From assembly GCF_002252585.1 (NCBI RefSeq), contig NZ_NQLD01000012.1: DNA of 64,000 bases. One strand, 5' to 3'. Source of the DNA: Methanocatella intestini. Its GTDB lineage: Archaea > Methanobacteriota > Methanobacteria > Methanobacteriales > Methanobacteriaceae. The notes under the pieces are model-generated. The model was not told the DNA's origin, did not search any database, and saw only the letters and a program-made list of their open reading frames with translations. The translations under genes were made by a program, and so were the position numbers. Positions 51,807 to 60,311 of the stretch are shown here, piece by piece. The first letter of the stretch is position 1. Each line of letters opens with the position of its first letter.

Positions 51807-52727
51807 ATGACTTTAAAGGTCTCAGATATTGGTGAAAAGGAATTAATTAAGTATATTCTAGCTAATTGTAAAACTATAACTCCAGATGACACTGCAGTTA
51901 CTCCAATAGCTAATACTAATTTAATTTCTACTTGTGATATGCTTATTCAATCAAAGCATTTTCCTGAAAACATGTCTTATTTTCAAATGGGTTTTAAAAG
52001 TGTAACTGTTAATGTCAGTGATTTGGCAGCTATGGGAGCTACTCCTTTAGGCTTTTTATTGTCAATAGCTCTTCCAAAAGACTTTGAAGTTGATAATTTT
52101 AAACAAATCATTAAAGGAGTTCTGAAAGCCTGCGAATATTATGATATTTCTTTAATTGGGGGAGATACTAATGAAGCCAGTGAAATTATAATATCCGGAA
52201 CTGCACTTGGTCTTTGTGATAGTCCATTAATGAAAAACACTTCTAAAAAAGGGGATCTGGTAGTTTTAACAGGTAAGATTGGACTTGCTGCTTTAGGTTT
52301 TAATTTGGAAGATAAGAACATATACACTAAAAAGGCTTTGGAACCAATAGCTAAGATTAAAGAAGGAATTAATATTAAAAATGCTGGTGGAACTTCAGCT
52401 ACTGATATTACTGACGGGTTAGCTAGTGAACTTTATGAAATGAAAAGGGAAGATATTGGATTTATGATTTATGAAGACAAATTAAATGTTTCCAGTGAAT
52501 TCAAGTCACTGGCTAATGAGATGAATCTTGATTATCTTGATTTGCTTTTCCATGTTGGCGAAGATTTTGAACTTGTTTTTACAATAGATAGAAAGAATTT
52601 AGACAAGTTAGATTTTAATTATCAGGTTATTGGTGAAGTTACTGATTCCAAAAAGGTTGAAATTACATTAAGTGATTCTACAGTTAAAGAAATTACATCC
52701 AGAGGATATGATCATTATGTTAGTTAG
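51807..52727 (+). CDS. thiL: Thiamine-monophosphate kinase
   Basis: ThiL phosphorylates thiamine monophosphate to the active diphosphate. 306 residues, an AIR-synthase-like fold: the N-terminal GDTNEAS and ISTCDMLIQSKHFP metal/substrate loops, VNVSDLAAMGATPLG, and ATDITDGLASELYEM are family signatures. It lacks a clear ribosome binding site but is close to the promoter. Its 3' end overlaps amrS by 11 bp. Confidence 0.92.
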   Translation: MTLKVSDIGEKELIKYILANCKTITPDDTAVTPIANTNLISTCDMLIQSKHFPENMSYFQMGFKSVTVNVSDLAAMGATPLGFLLSIALPKDFEVDNFKQIIKGVLKACEYYDISLIGGDTNEASEIIISGTALGLCDSPLMKNTSKKGDLVVLTGKIGLAALGFNLEDKNIYTKKALEPIAKIKEGINIKNAGGTSATDITDGLASELYEMKREDIGFMIYEDKLNVSSEFKSLANEMNLDYLDLLFHVGEDFELVFTIDRKNLDKLDFNYQVIGEVTDSKKVEITLSDSTVKEITSRGYDHYVS

Positions 52728-53718
52728 CAGTAATCTTTTTAAGAAAAGTTCCAAGTCACGAAAAGTAAGATGTGAGATTTGCGCCAATTACTGTAAAATA
52801 GCTGACGGGTCTTATGGAATTTGTAAACAGCATAAAAACATTAATGGAGAGTTATTTGATGAAAGTTTTGGAGTAGTCTCTTCTTTAAATGCTGATCCTA
52901 TTGAAAAAAAGCCGCTATATCATTTTTTACCTGGAACTTTAACATACTCTGTAGGTGGTTTTGGGTGTAATATGGGCTGTTTGCACTGTCAGAACTACAT
53001 GATTTCACAGGAATTTGATAAAATTTCTGATAGGTTTAATATACTTCCAGAAACAATTGTGGAAAATGCAATTAATCAAGGTTGTAAGTCAATTGCATGG
53101 ACCTATAATGAACCTACTATACATTTACCATTCAACAAAAAAACTTCACTGCTGGCTAAAAGGAAAAATCTTAAAATTGTCTATGTAAGTAACGGGTATA
53201 TGTCTGATCAGTCTTTAAGCGAAATTTTAAATTTTGTTGATGCGTTCAATATAGACTTGAAATCCATGTCTCAAAATTTTTATAAAAAAATATGCAAGGC
53301 AGATTTAAACATTGTTTTAAATAACTTAAAAAGAATTTATGATGCAGATAAACACCTGGAAATTACAAATCTGCTTATAAATGGATATAATGATTCAACA
53401 GAAGAAATTACAAAATTAGCTAATTTCATTGCTGATAATCTAGGTTGTGATATTCCGCTGCATTTTTCAAGAGCATTTCCATACTATAAATTAAATGATA
53501 TTCTACCAACAGCTGAAGATAAGTTATTTGAAGCTAAAAGAATAGCTGATGACTGCGGGCTTGAATATGTTTATATTGGAAATTTAGATTGTGATACAAA
53601 TACTTACTGTCCTGATTGTGGTGAAATCCTTTTAAAAAGAAATAATTATTCTACAGAAGTTTTAAATAATGATAAAAAATGCATAAAATGTGGAAAAGAA
53701 TTAAATATCAGGTTTTAA
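52717..53718 (+). CDS. amrS: Radical SAM protein of the AmmeMemoRadiSam system
   Basis: 333 residues from the ATG at 52717, preceded by GGATATGATC; an ATG at 52672 inside thiL would add 15 residues. N-terminal CEICANYCKI...GIC zinc-like motif; radical SAM cluster Cys84-x3-Cys88-x2-Cys91 (CNMGCLHCQN); a C-terminal zinc ribbon (CPDCGE ... CIKCGKE). The family AmrS/PflA-like occurs in most archaea beside AmrA (AMMECR1) and AmrB (MEMO), neither of which is here. Its substrate is unknown. Coupled to thiL by overlap. Confidence 0.85.
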   Translation: MLVSSNLFKKSSKSRKVRCEICANYCKIADGSYGICKQHKNINGELFDESFGVVSSLNADPIEKKPLYHFLPGTLTYSVGGFGCNMGCLHCQNYMISQEFDKISDRFNILPETIVENAINQGCKSIAWTYNEPTIHLPFNKKTSLLAKRKNLKIVYVSNGYMSDQSLSEILNFVDAFNIDLKSMSQNFYKKICKADLNIVLNNLKRIYDADKHLEITNLLINGYNDSTEEITKLANFIADNLGCDIPLHFSRAFPYYKLNDILPTAEDKLFEAKRIADDCGLEYVYIGNLDCDTNTYCPDCGEILLKRNNYSTEVLNNDKKCIKCGKELNIRF

Positions 53719-54970
53719 TTCTTTTTTCTATAATTTGTTTAATGAATATAAGAATAGCTAACATATTTCCATAATAAAAGAATATGTACATTCTCTCCAT
53801 TGACGGAATTGATGGAGTAAAACCAAACATTATTGTAGAGGCAAATCCAACAAACATTATACTGTATACTGGCCATAAAACACTTTTTTGATTTTTATAG
53901 ATTATATATAATCCATATAGGAATGTCATAATAAAAATTCCATAAATTGTTAAGCTTAAAATCATTCTTTTTAAACTTATTGGAACATAACCGTAGCGAG
54001 TAATATTGGCATTCATTATTTGAAGAAGCATTAAGTTATCAGTTAGTGTAAGAATCCAAAATCCACTAGCTATTATAAAGGGAATTAAAGATATCATTGC
54101 TTTTTTCTTATTTTTAGTAAGTAAATAAACACTTACTGCAATAATTCCCAGTAATATTAATGTTGTAAGATCACACCATGTAACACATCTGTTTATAATA
54201 GAGGATAGACCAATATTTAGTTTATTTAGTAAATTTAGCTGTAAATAATCATGAAACCATTTTAATTCTGAAATAAATCGTTTAGGAACTCCTGGACAGA
54301 TAATAGTATTAATAATTCCTATAACTGCTGATAATCCTATTAAATAACATTTTTTATTGATTTCTGTTTTATAGTTAAACAGATAATACAGTACAAACAA
54401 TCCGAGTAAAATAACAGCTAGCTGTTCGTTATTTACTGCAAACAGCAGACAAAGTACTGAAATTATATAAGCTAATATTCTTTTTATTTTGCAGGTATCA
54501 TTTGCAGTATAATTTTTTAAAATATATATAGCCAGTAATCCGCTGAACAATGGCCAGGCATAATTAATACTAGTTGTAATAAATCCGGCTGAGCTTAAAG
54601 CATAATAACTTGAAAATATAAATGATAAGCACAATATGCAAGATAATGTAGCATAAAAAATCTTATTTTTACCGTCAATGAGTTTAAAAGTTAATATGCC
54701 AATAAACGTGAAAATTAAACTGTCTAAATACCACCAAAGTATAAGTGGCAATTGTAAAATATGACATAAAACATATTCAATCAGTGTTCTGGAGCTCCAG
54801 ATATAATATCTTTCTGTAACAAAGCTTATAATATCTGATTCCTGAGGAATGGTATAAAAAAATAAGTCATCTATCGATAATCCAATCGAATGATGCCAAT
54901 CCAATAAAATTAGAAATAAAAATAGAAAAGGTAATAAGAATAAATAATTCTTATACTTTTTAATATTCAT
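53708..54970 (-). CDS. Multi-pass membrane protein (DUF6056-like)
   Basis: 420 residues with about 11-12 hydrophobic helices. A periplasmic-side loop after helix 1 has DWHHSIGLSIDDLFFY and a charged SRTLIEYV segment, a layout shared with DUF6056/GtrII-like proteins, which may act as glycosyl transfer enzymes using lipid-linked sugars. The gene lies 2 bp after the UbiD-family gene with GGAGAGT before the ATG, so it is cotranscribed with it. A role in surface glycan synthesis is inference from topology. Confidence 0.65.
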   Translation of the reverse strand: MNIKKYKNYLFLLPFLFLFLILLDWHHSIGLSIDDLFFYTIPQESDIISFVTERYYIWSSRTLIEYVLCHILQLPLILWWYLDSLIFTFIGILTFKLIDGKNKIFYATLSCILCLSFIFSSYYALSSAGFITTSINYAWPLFSGLLAIYILKNYTANDTCKIKRILAYIISVLCLLFAVNNEQLAVILLGLFVLYYLFNYKTEINKKCYLIGLSAVIGIINTIICPGVPKRFISELKWFHDYLQLNLLNKLNIGLSSIINRCVTWCDLTTLILLGIIAVSVYLLTKNKKKAMISLIPFIIASGFWILTLTDNLMLLQIMNANITRYGYVPISLKRMILSLTIYGIFIMTFLYGLYIIYKNQKSVLWPVYSIMFVGFASTIMFGFTPSIPSMERMYIFFYYGNMLAILIFIKQIIEKRIKT

Positions 54971-54972
54971 AA

Positions 54973-56229
54973 TTACTCTCCAAAACTAACTCTTTCAAAT
55001 TTATCTAAGGTTTTTAAGGATTTGGTAGCATCCAAACCTATTTTTGTTGTTGTACCGTCACTTTGGGCTACTGGATCAAGAGATGAACCACGTACATTAG
55101 GAACAATCATTAAATCTCTGTCTCCTTTTACACGGGTAGCTATTGCATATTCAATATCCTGAGGATCAAACACGTCTACATCAGTGTCTACAACAACTGC
55201 ATGTTTAAGTGAAGGATGTGCAGACAGTGCAGCCATAATTGCATTTTTTCCGTCTCCTTCTGTTTGTTTGTTAATGGAAATAGCTGCATGTAGCCAGCAA
55301 CAACCTCCTTCTGTTAAAACAACATTTTCAACAGTTGGAACTGCATTTTTAACAGATTTAAAAATTCTAGGTTCCTGAGGAAGGCCCTGCAATAATTTAT
55401 GTTCAAATCCAGCAGGTAGAATTCCATGATAATAAGGATTGTCCTTTTTAATATGCATTTTGCTTAAGCTGATAACTGGCTGATCACGAATAATATCATA
55501 AGTATCAGTTAAATCTACAAATGGACCTTCTGGTGTAGTTTCACTTACAGATATTTTACCTTCTAAAATAATGTCTGCCTGAGGAACTTCCAAGTCTCCG
55601 CATTTAATTAGGGTCAGTTCTCCATTTTTAAATGCATTAGCTACATCCATTTCATTGTAATCAATTGGGATTGAAGTTGTACTTGCAAGTAAAATTGCAG
55701 GATCCATTCCAATAGCAATTGCAATTTCCAGATCTTTGCCTAATTTTTGGGCTTTTTGGAAATAAGTGTAGAGATTTCTTGGAACAATCCTAATAGCTAA
55801 TCTTTTATCATCTAAAACAAGCATTCTGTGAATTGATGCATTTTGAATGCCAGTTTCAGGGTCACGTGCAAATACTACGCCTGCAGTAATGTACTTTCCG
55901 CCGTCTCTTTTATAATGAGTTAAAATAGGTATTTTATCTAAATTAGCTTCTGTAGTGTTATAATCTGAAAAGTCAGTAAATTTATCTACTTTAATTGGAT
56001 TATCACTAGCTTCTATAATTTTTTGAGTAATTTCACTTACTTCACAATTAATAGATTTAGCTATTTTTTCTCTTGTATTGCAGATTCCGGAAATAATTGG
56101 CAAATCATATCCTTTTACATTTTTTATAATAACAGTGTCTTTAGGATATTTCCTTAACTCTTTGGCTACTTCAAATTCACTTGAAAGCTCTGCTGTTATT
56201 TCAATAATGTTTTCATCTTTAATATCCAT
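54973..56229 (-). CDS. UbiD-family decarboxylase, likely anhydromevalonate phosphate decarboxylase
   Basis: 418 residues. The UbiD fold is read from GISGICNTRE, IPILTHYKRDGGKYITAGVV, ASIHRMLV, the conserved Glu-bearing EGPFVDLTDTYD loop, and PHVRGSSLDP-like VPNVRGSSLDPVAQSDG. UbiD enzymes use prenylated FMN. In archaea this group decarboxylates trans-anhydromevalonate 5-phosphate to isopentenyl phosphate in the modified mevalonate pathway, which fits the thiolase and HMGCS genes elsewhere in the window. It starts 9 bp after the purE stop. The prenyltransferase partner UbiX is not in the window. Confidence 0.82.
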   Translation of the reverse strand: MDIKDENIIEITAELSSEFEVAKELRKYPKDTVIIKNVKGYDLPIISGICNTREKIAKSINCEVSEITQKIIEASDNPIKVDKFTDFSDYNTTEANLDKIPILTHYKRDGGKYITAGVVFARDPETGIQNASIHRMLVLDDKRLAIRIVPRNLYTYFQKAQKLGKDLEIAIAIGMDPAILLASTTSIPIDYNEMDVANAFKNGELTLIKCGDLEVPQADIILEGKISVSETTPEGPFVDLTDTYDIIRDQPVISLSKMHIKKDNPYYHGILPAGFEHKLLQGLPQEPRIFKSVKNAVPTVENVVLTEGGCCWLHAAISINKQTEGDGKNAIMAALSAHPSLKHAVVVDTDVDVFDPQDIEYAIATRVKGDRDLMIVPNVRGSSLDPVAQSDGTTTKIGLDATKSLKTLDKFERVSFGE

Positions 56230-56238
56230 AATTATCCC

Positions 56239-57258
56239 TTATAAGTTGATTTTTTTATTTTTTAATTTTTCTAAAAGCTCTAAAAGAACAGGATTGTTAA
56301 TAGAAAGTATTTCACCACTTAAAACAGCTGCATTCCGACCATTGTTAACACCAACAGTAGCTACAGGCACTCCCGGAGGCATATTTACAGTTGAAAGAAG
56401 GTAATTGTTTCCAAGTTCGTTTTCACATGGAACTCCAATAACCGGCTTTTCAGTAAGACCTACAAGACCTCCACTTACTTGAGAAGAATTGGAATTGATT
56501 CCAATAAATATTTTAGCATTTTTCATAGTGTTTACATATGCTCTGAATTTTTTGCCTGATCTGATTGGACAAATTACTTGCATATCATAAGGTATTTTAA
56601 GTCTGTCTAGTGTAACACTTACTTTTTTTCCAGTAATCAAATCAGTATGTCTTCCAACAATAATAACTACATCTGCATCTTTATTAATGCAGCTGCCTTT
56701 AAATTCTTCTGTAGATTCATTTAATTCAAGATTTTTAATCCTTAAAAAGTCATTAGTAATATGTGGATTGTCTATTTTTTGAACAATTTCTTCATTGCTT
56801 CTAATAACTTTTTGCTTGTATTCCTCTTTTAGTTCTATTACTTTTCTGCGTATGTCCTCGTCATAAAGTCCTAAGATTTGTGCAGCTAAAATAGCTCCGT
56901 TATCTCCCCTGTCAATTCCAACAGTAGCTACTGGAGAAGGATAAGGCATTTGGACTGAAGAATATAGTGCATCCAGTCCGCTAACTTTAACATCTACAGG
57001 AACTCCAATAACCGGTTTGTGAGTATATGCAGCTATTGCTCCTGGAAGGTGAGCAGCTAATCCTGCAATTCCAATAAATACTTTTATACCTGCATTGGTT
57101 CCCTGTACAACAAGTTCTCTTACAAGATCAGGTGTTCTATGTGCTGAAGCTATTTTCAAACTATATGGTATTTCAAGTTTTTCCAAAATCTTCATACTTT
57201 TTTCAGCAATAGCAATATCTGACCCACTTCCCAGAATTATCATTACTTTTGGTGTCAT
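56239..57258 (-). CDS. purE: Two-domain N5-CAIR mutase (PurE fusion)
   Basis: PurE converts N5-carboxyaminoimidazole ribotide to CAIR. 339 residues, twice the usual 160-170: residues 1-165 have the full motif ILGSGSDIAIAEKSMKIL and SAHRTP (His40), with PVIGVPVDV and PYPSPVATVG. Residues 185-339 are a second PurE-like copy (VIIVGRHTDLITGKK) in which SAHRTP is replaced by CPIRSGK, so it probably has no catalysis and serves in oligomer assembly. GAGGGTATT precedes the ATG. It is first of the purE-ubiD-DUF6056 operon and apart from purC-S-Q. Confidence 0.88.
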   Translation of the reverse strand: MTPKVMIILGSGSDIAIAEKSMKILEKLEIPYSLKIASAHRTPDLVRELVVQGTNAGIKVFIGIAGLAAHLPGAIAAYTHKPVIGVPVDVKVSGLDALYSSVQMPYPSPVATVGIDRGDNGAILAAQILGLYDEDIRRKVIELKEEYKQKVIRSNEEIVQKIDNPHITNDFLRIKNLELNESTEEFKGSCINKDADVVIIVGRHTDLITGKKVSVTLDRLKIPYDMQVICPIRSGKKFRAYVNTMKNAKIFIGINSNSSQVSGGLVGLTEKPVIGVPCENELGNNYLLSTVNMPPGVPVATVGVNNGRNAAVLSGEILSINNPVLLELLEKLKNKKINL

Positions 57259-57302
57259 TTTAAAATACCCTCTTTAATAATTGATATTTGTTTAATTATA
57301 TA

Positions 57303-58775
57303 TTAAAAGTTAACTTCATAAGCTGTGTATTTATCTAAATCTATTGGAAGCTTTTTAAGATTATATGTATCATGATTTAGAGTTATTTCATTATCATAAT
57401 GTTTATAATTTATGAAAAAGACTTTACTTCCATGTGATATTTCATTTTGAATACCTGGGTCAGCTAAAACATCACTAATCTGATTAGCAGTAGTATTAAA
57501 ATCTTTATCCTCTGTTACTGTCAGCATAAAATTATGGTCATCTGTCAGATAATAGGAATTCATTTCAAAGTACGGAACAAAAGCATCATAAATAATAAGA
57601 TTTCCACTACCAAAAGTTTCTTCCAGTGACTGTATTTTATTAGTGTCATTAATTTGGTCGTTAATTTGAGTTTGTGTAAAATTAACACAGCCAACTGAAG
57701 CTACAAGTAAGATAATCACGAAAATCGGAATAAATATCTTTTTATTGCTGAAGTTTTTGCCAAGTAAAATACTTACTCCCAACCATAAACATCCTAAAAC
57801 AGGTATTAAATAACGTGGATGAAAAACAGGTTTGATAATTAAAGATAAGATTATTCCGATAATCGGAACACAAACAGCAATTAAAATCCCGTATGTGTCT
57901 TTTTTATCACTTTTAATTAGTAGAACAATGATTCCAATTAAAAGAAACAATCCTAAAACAGAAAATGTAGCTATCTGATTTGCATTAATAACCTGATTAT
58001 CCGGTGATAAAACAAACCAGAAATATCCTAAAATCCTATTTAGTGTAATTGGAGCTATCCAGTAACTGCTGCTTACACTTGCAGCCTGTTGTTTTAGAAT
58101 AATCAGCCATGGTGTAAAACTTAAAATAGCTATAATGACTGATGTGAAGTATTTTTTCAGCTCTTTTTTATTATTTCTAATTAAATCAGCAAGTAAAAAT
58201 AAATAAATAACAAATGAAGCTACTGCTGAGAAATAATGTGTGTAAGCAGAAGCTATTGTTAATAAAGTTAAAATTCCCCAGCTTTTCCATGTTGAATTTT
58301 TATTTAAAATATCATAAGCATAAATAAAGCTTGCTGTTACAAAGAACAGTCCCCAGCTGTACATTCTTAATTCAACAGCAAAATTCATTAGCTGAGGCAT
58401 GCTAACTATACAAAAAGCAAATAATCCTGCAGTTAAACATCCCCAATTTTTCCTAACTTTCGTTGCTGCTAGTATAAGTATTAAATAAAATGGAAGCAGT
58501 GAGGTGAATTTACCTACTATAATCGGATTTATTCCTAAAAAGACTCCGATTTTGTAAAATACTTTAAAAATCAGATAATAAAGCGGCGGGTGGACATCGA
58601 GAAAAGCAAAATTAATAAAATCCTTAAATGGTGATTTAACCATTCCCAAAGAGTATATTTCATCATACCACATTCCTAATTTTGTAAATCCAATATAGGA
58701 AACATAAAGCAATGTAATTATGCTTATTATAAAAAGTATTTTTCCTAATTTGTCTTCTTTATTTAAATTTTTCAT
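57303..58775 (-). CDS. GT39/ArnT-like membrane glycosyltransferase
   Basis: About 490 residues from the ATG at 58775; an upstream ATG at 58805 lies in the end of the GtrA gene and is less likely. 11-12 membrane helices and a soluble C-terminal part. The first loop has GMWYDEIYSLGMVKSPFKDFINFAFLDVHPPLYYL, the DE acidic pair typical of GT-C enzymes (ArnT, PMT) that use dolichyl/polyprenyl-phosphate sugars. Probably adds sugars to surface glycans or proteins. Cotranscribed with GtrA upstream. Confidence 0.78.
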   Translation of the reverse strand: MKNLNKEDKLGKILFIISIITLLYVSYIGFTKLGMWYDEIYSLGMVKSPFKDFINFAFLDVHPPLYYLIFKVFYKIGVFLGINPIIVGKFTSLLPFYLILILAATKVRKNWGCLTAGLFAFCIVSMPQLMNFAVELRMYSWGLFFVTASFIYAYDILNKNSTWKSWGILTLLTIASAYTHYFSAVASFVIYLFLLADLIRNNKKELKKYFTSVIIAILSFTPWLIILKQQAASVSSSYWIAPITLNRILGYFWFVLSPDNQVINANQIATFSVLGLFLLIGIIVLLIKSDKKDTYGILIAVCVPIIGIILSLIIKPVFHPRYLIPVLGCLWLGVSILLGKNFSNKKIFIPIFVIILLVASVGCVNFTQTQINDQINDTNKIQSLEETFGSGNLIIYDAFVPYFEMNSYYLTDDHNFMLTVTEDKDFNTTANQISDVLADPGIQNEISHGSKVFFINYKHYDNEITLNHDTYNLKKLPIDLDKYTAYEVNF

Positions 58776-58788
58776 AATAATTTCCAAC

Positions 58789-59217
58789 TTAAAGTTTTTT
58801 CCCATAAAACATAACTCTACGTGCTGTGAAATTCCAGAACATTACTATAATGGATGCTATAATTTTAGACCAGATGTAGTTTATATTCCCATAGTCTACA
58901 AATGCGTATAATAATATTTCAGTAAAAATAAGCCCGATAAAGCTGATTAAAATAAATAAATTGAAATCCAGAACCTTATTATTTCTGTCTGTCTGATTAA
59001 ATACCCATGAAGTAGACATGTAATAATTAGCCAACACTGATATAAAAAAAGCAATAGCTGCTGAAATTAAATAATTTTGTCCTAAAAAGTTAATTAATGA
59101 TAAATAAATAATGAAATCTATTAAAAAAGATGCAGTTCCTACAAATAGGTATCTAAACATTTGTAAGAAAATGTTGTCAGTACTTTTTCTAAATAACTTA
59201 TTAATTAATTTATCCAT
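58789..59217 (-). CDS. GtrA-family membrane protein
   Basis: 142 residues and four membrane helices. The N-terminal FRYLFVGTASFLIDFIIYLSLI and YYMSTSWVFN segments are the GtrA/PF04138 signature. GtrA proteins are thought to flip or shuttle polyprenyl-phosphate-linked sugars. It is directly upstream of the GT39-like gene on the same strand, 13 bp from its likely start, and divergent from a GT2 gene, so the group forms a small surface-glycan cluster. Confidence 0.85.
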   Translation of the reverse strand: MDKLINKLFRKSTDNIFLQMFRYLFVGTASFLIDFIIYLSLINFLGQNYLISAAIAFFISVLANYYMSTSWVFNQTDRNNKVLDFNLFILISFIGLIFTEILLYAFVDYGNINYIWSKIIASIIVMFWNFTARRVMFYGKKL

Positions 59218-59380
59218 AGTTATAATCTTAATTTTAATTATTTAATAAGTTTTAGTTTTAATTTTGTTTACAGTGTCTGTGTTGTTGTAGCTGCTTGTTG
59301 TGATGTAGTCACCAGGATTTAACAAATAAAAATTATAATCATAAATAATTAATACTATTAGTCATAAAATCTTTATTATA

Positions 59381-60307
59381 ATGAAAACTGCAGTTTTAAT
59401 CCCCTGTTATAATGAGGAACTTACAATAAAAAAAGTTATCCTGGATTTTAAAAAAGCCTTACCTAAGGCAGATATTTATGTCTATGATAATAATTCAACA
59501 GATAATTCTTATGAAATAGCTAAAGACACAGGAGCTATTGTAAAAAGAGAATATAGACAAGGTAAGGGAAATGTTGTAAGATCCATGTTTAGAGATATTG
59601 ATGCGGACTGTTATATTTTAGTTGATGGTGATGATACCTATCCTGCTGAGGCATCAAAAGAAATAGAAGAGTTAATTCTATCTAAAAAAGCGGATATGGT
59701 AATTGGAGACAGGCTGTCCAGTACTTATTTTGAAGAAAACAAAAGAAGATTTCATAATTCAGGAAATAAACTAGTTAGAAAACTTATAAACACCATTTTT
59801 AAAAGTGATATTTCAGATATCATGACAGGTATGAGGGGATTTAGCTATGAATTTGTTAAATCATTTCCTATTTCATCTAAAGAATTTGAAATTGAAACTG
59901 AAATGACTATTTTTGCCCTAAATCATAATTTTTTAATTAAAGAACTGCCAATAGAATATAGGGACAGAATGGATGGCAGTGAATCTAAATTAAATACTTT
60001 CAGTGATGGTTATAAGGTTATTAGCTTGCTTTTCGGACTTTTCAGAGATATAAAACCTTTGTTTTTCTTTTCTTTAGTAACATTAGTTCTTTTAATAATA
60101 GCTGGTCTGTACTTTTTCCCGATTTTAATTGATTTTTATAGAACCGGATTTGTGGAAAAGGTTCCTACACTTATTACTGTAGGAGTAGTAGCTATTGTAG
60201 CAGTTATTATATTTTTCACAGGTGTTGTTTTGCATGTTATTAGAAAACAGCATGATGAAAACTTTGAACATCATTTAAATTTAATAGCTCAAAATAAAAA
60301 AAGGTAA
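59381..60307 (+). CDS. GT2 dolichyl-phosphate-sugar synthase-like glycosyltransferase
   Basis: 308 residues. The GT-A domain occupies about 1-215: AVLIPCYNEELTIKKVI, YDNNSTDNSYE, then the metal-binding DGDDTYPAE (D-x-D), and ITGMRGFSYEFVKS. Two C-terminal membrane helices (about 225-285) anchor it. The layout matches DPM1-type synthases that load a sugar on a polyprenyl phosphate, the donor for GT39-like enzymes such as the neighbour. An ATG after an AT-rich region without ribosome binding site suggests leaderless translation. Confidence 0.85.
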   Translation: MKTAVLIPCYNEELTIKKVILDFKKALPKADIYVYDNNSTDNSYEIAKDTGAIVKREYRQGKGNVVRSMFRDIDADCYILVDGDDTYPAEASKEIEELILSKKADMVIGDRLSSTYFEENKRRFHNSGNKLVRKLINTIFKSDISDIMTGMRGFSYEFVKSFPISSKEFEIETEMTIFALNHNFLIKELPIEYRDRMDGSESKLNTFSDGYKVISLLFGLFRDIKPLFFFSLVTLVLLIIAGLYFFPILIDFYRTGFVEKVPTLITVGVVAIVAVIIFFTGVVLHVIRKQHDENFEHHLNLIAQNKKR

Positions 60308-60311
60308 AATG

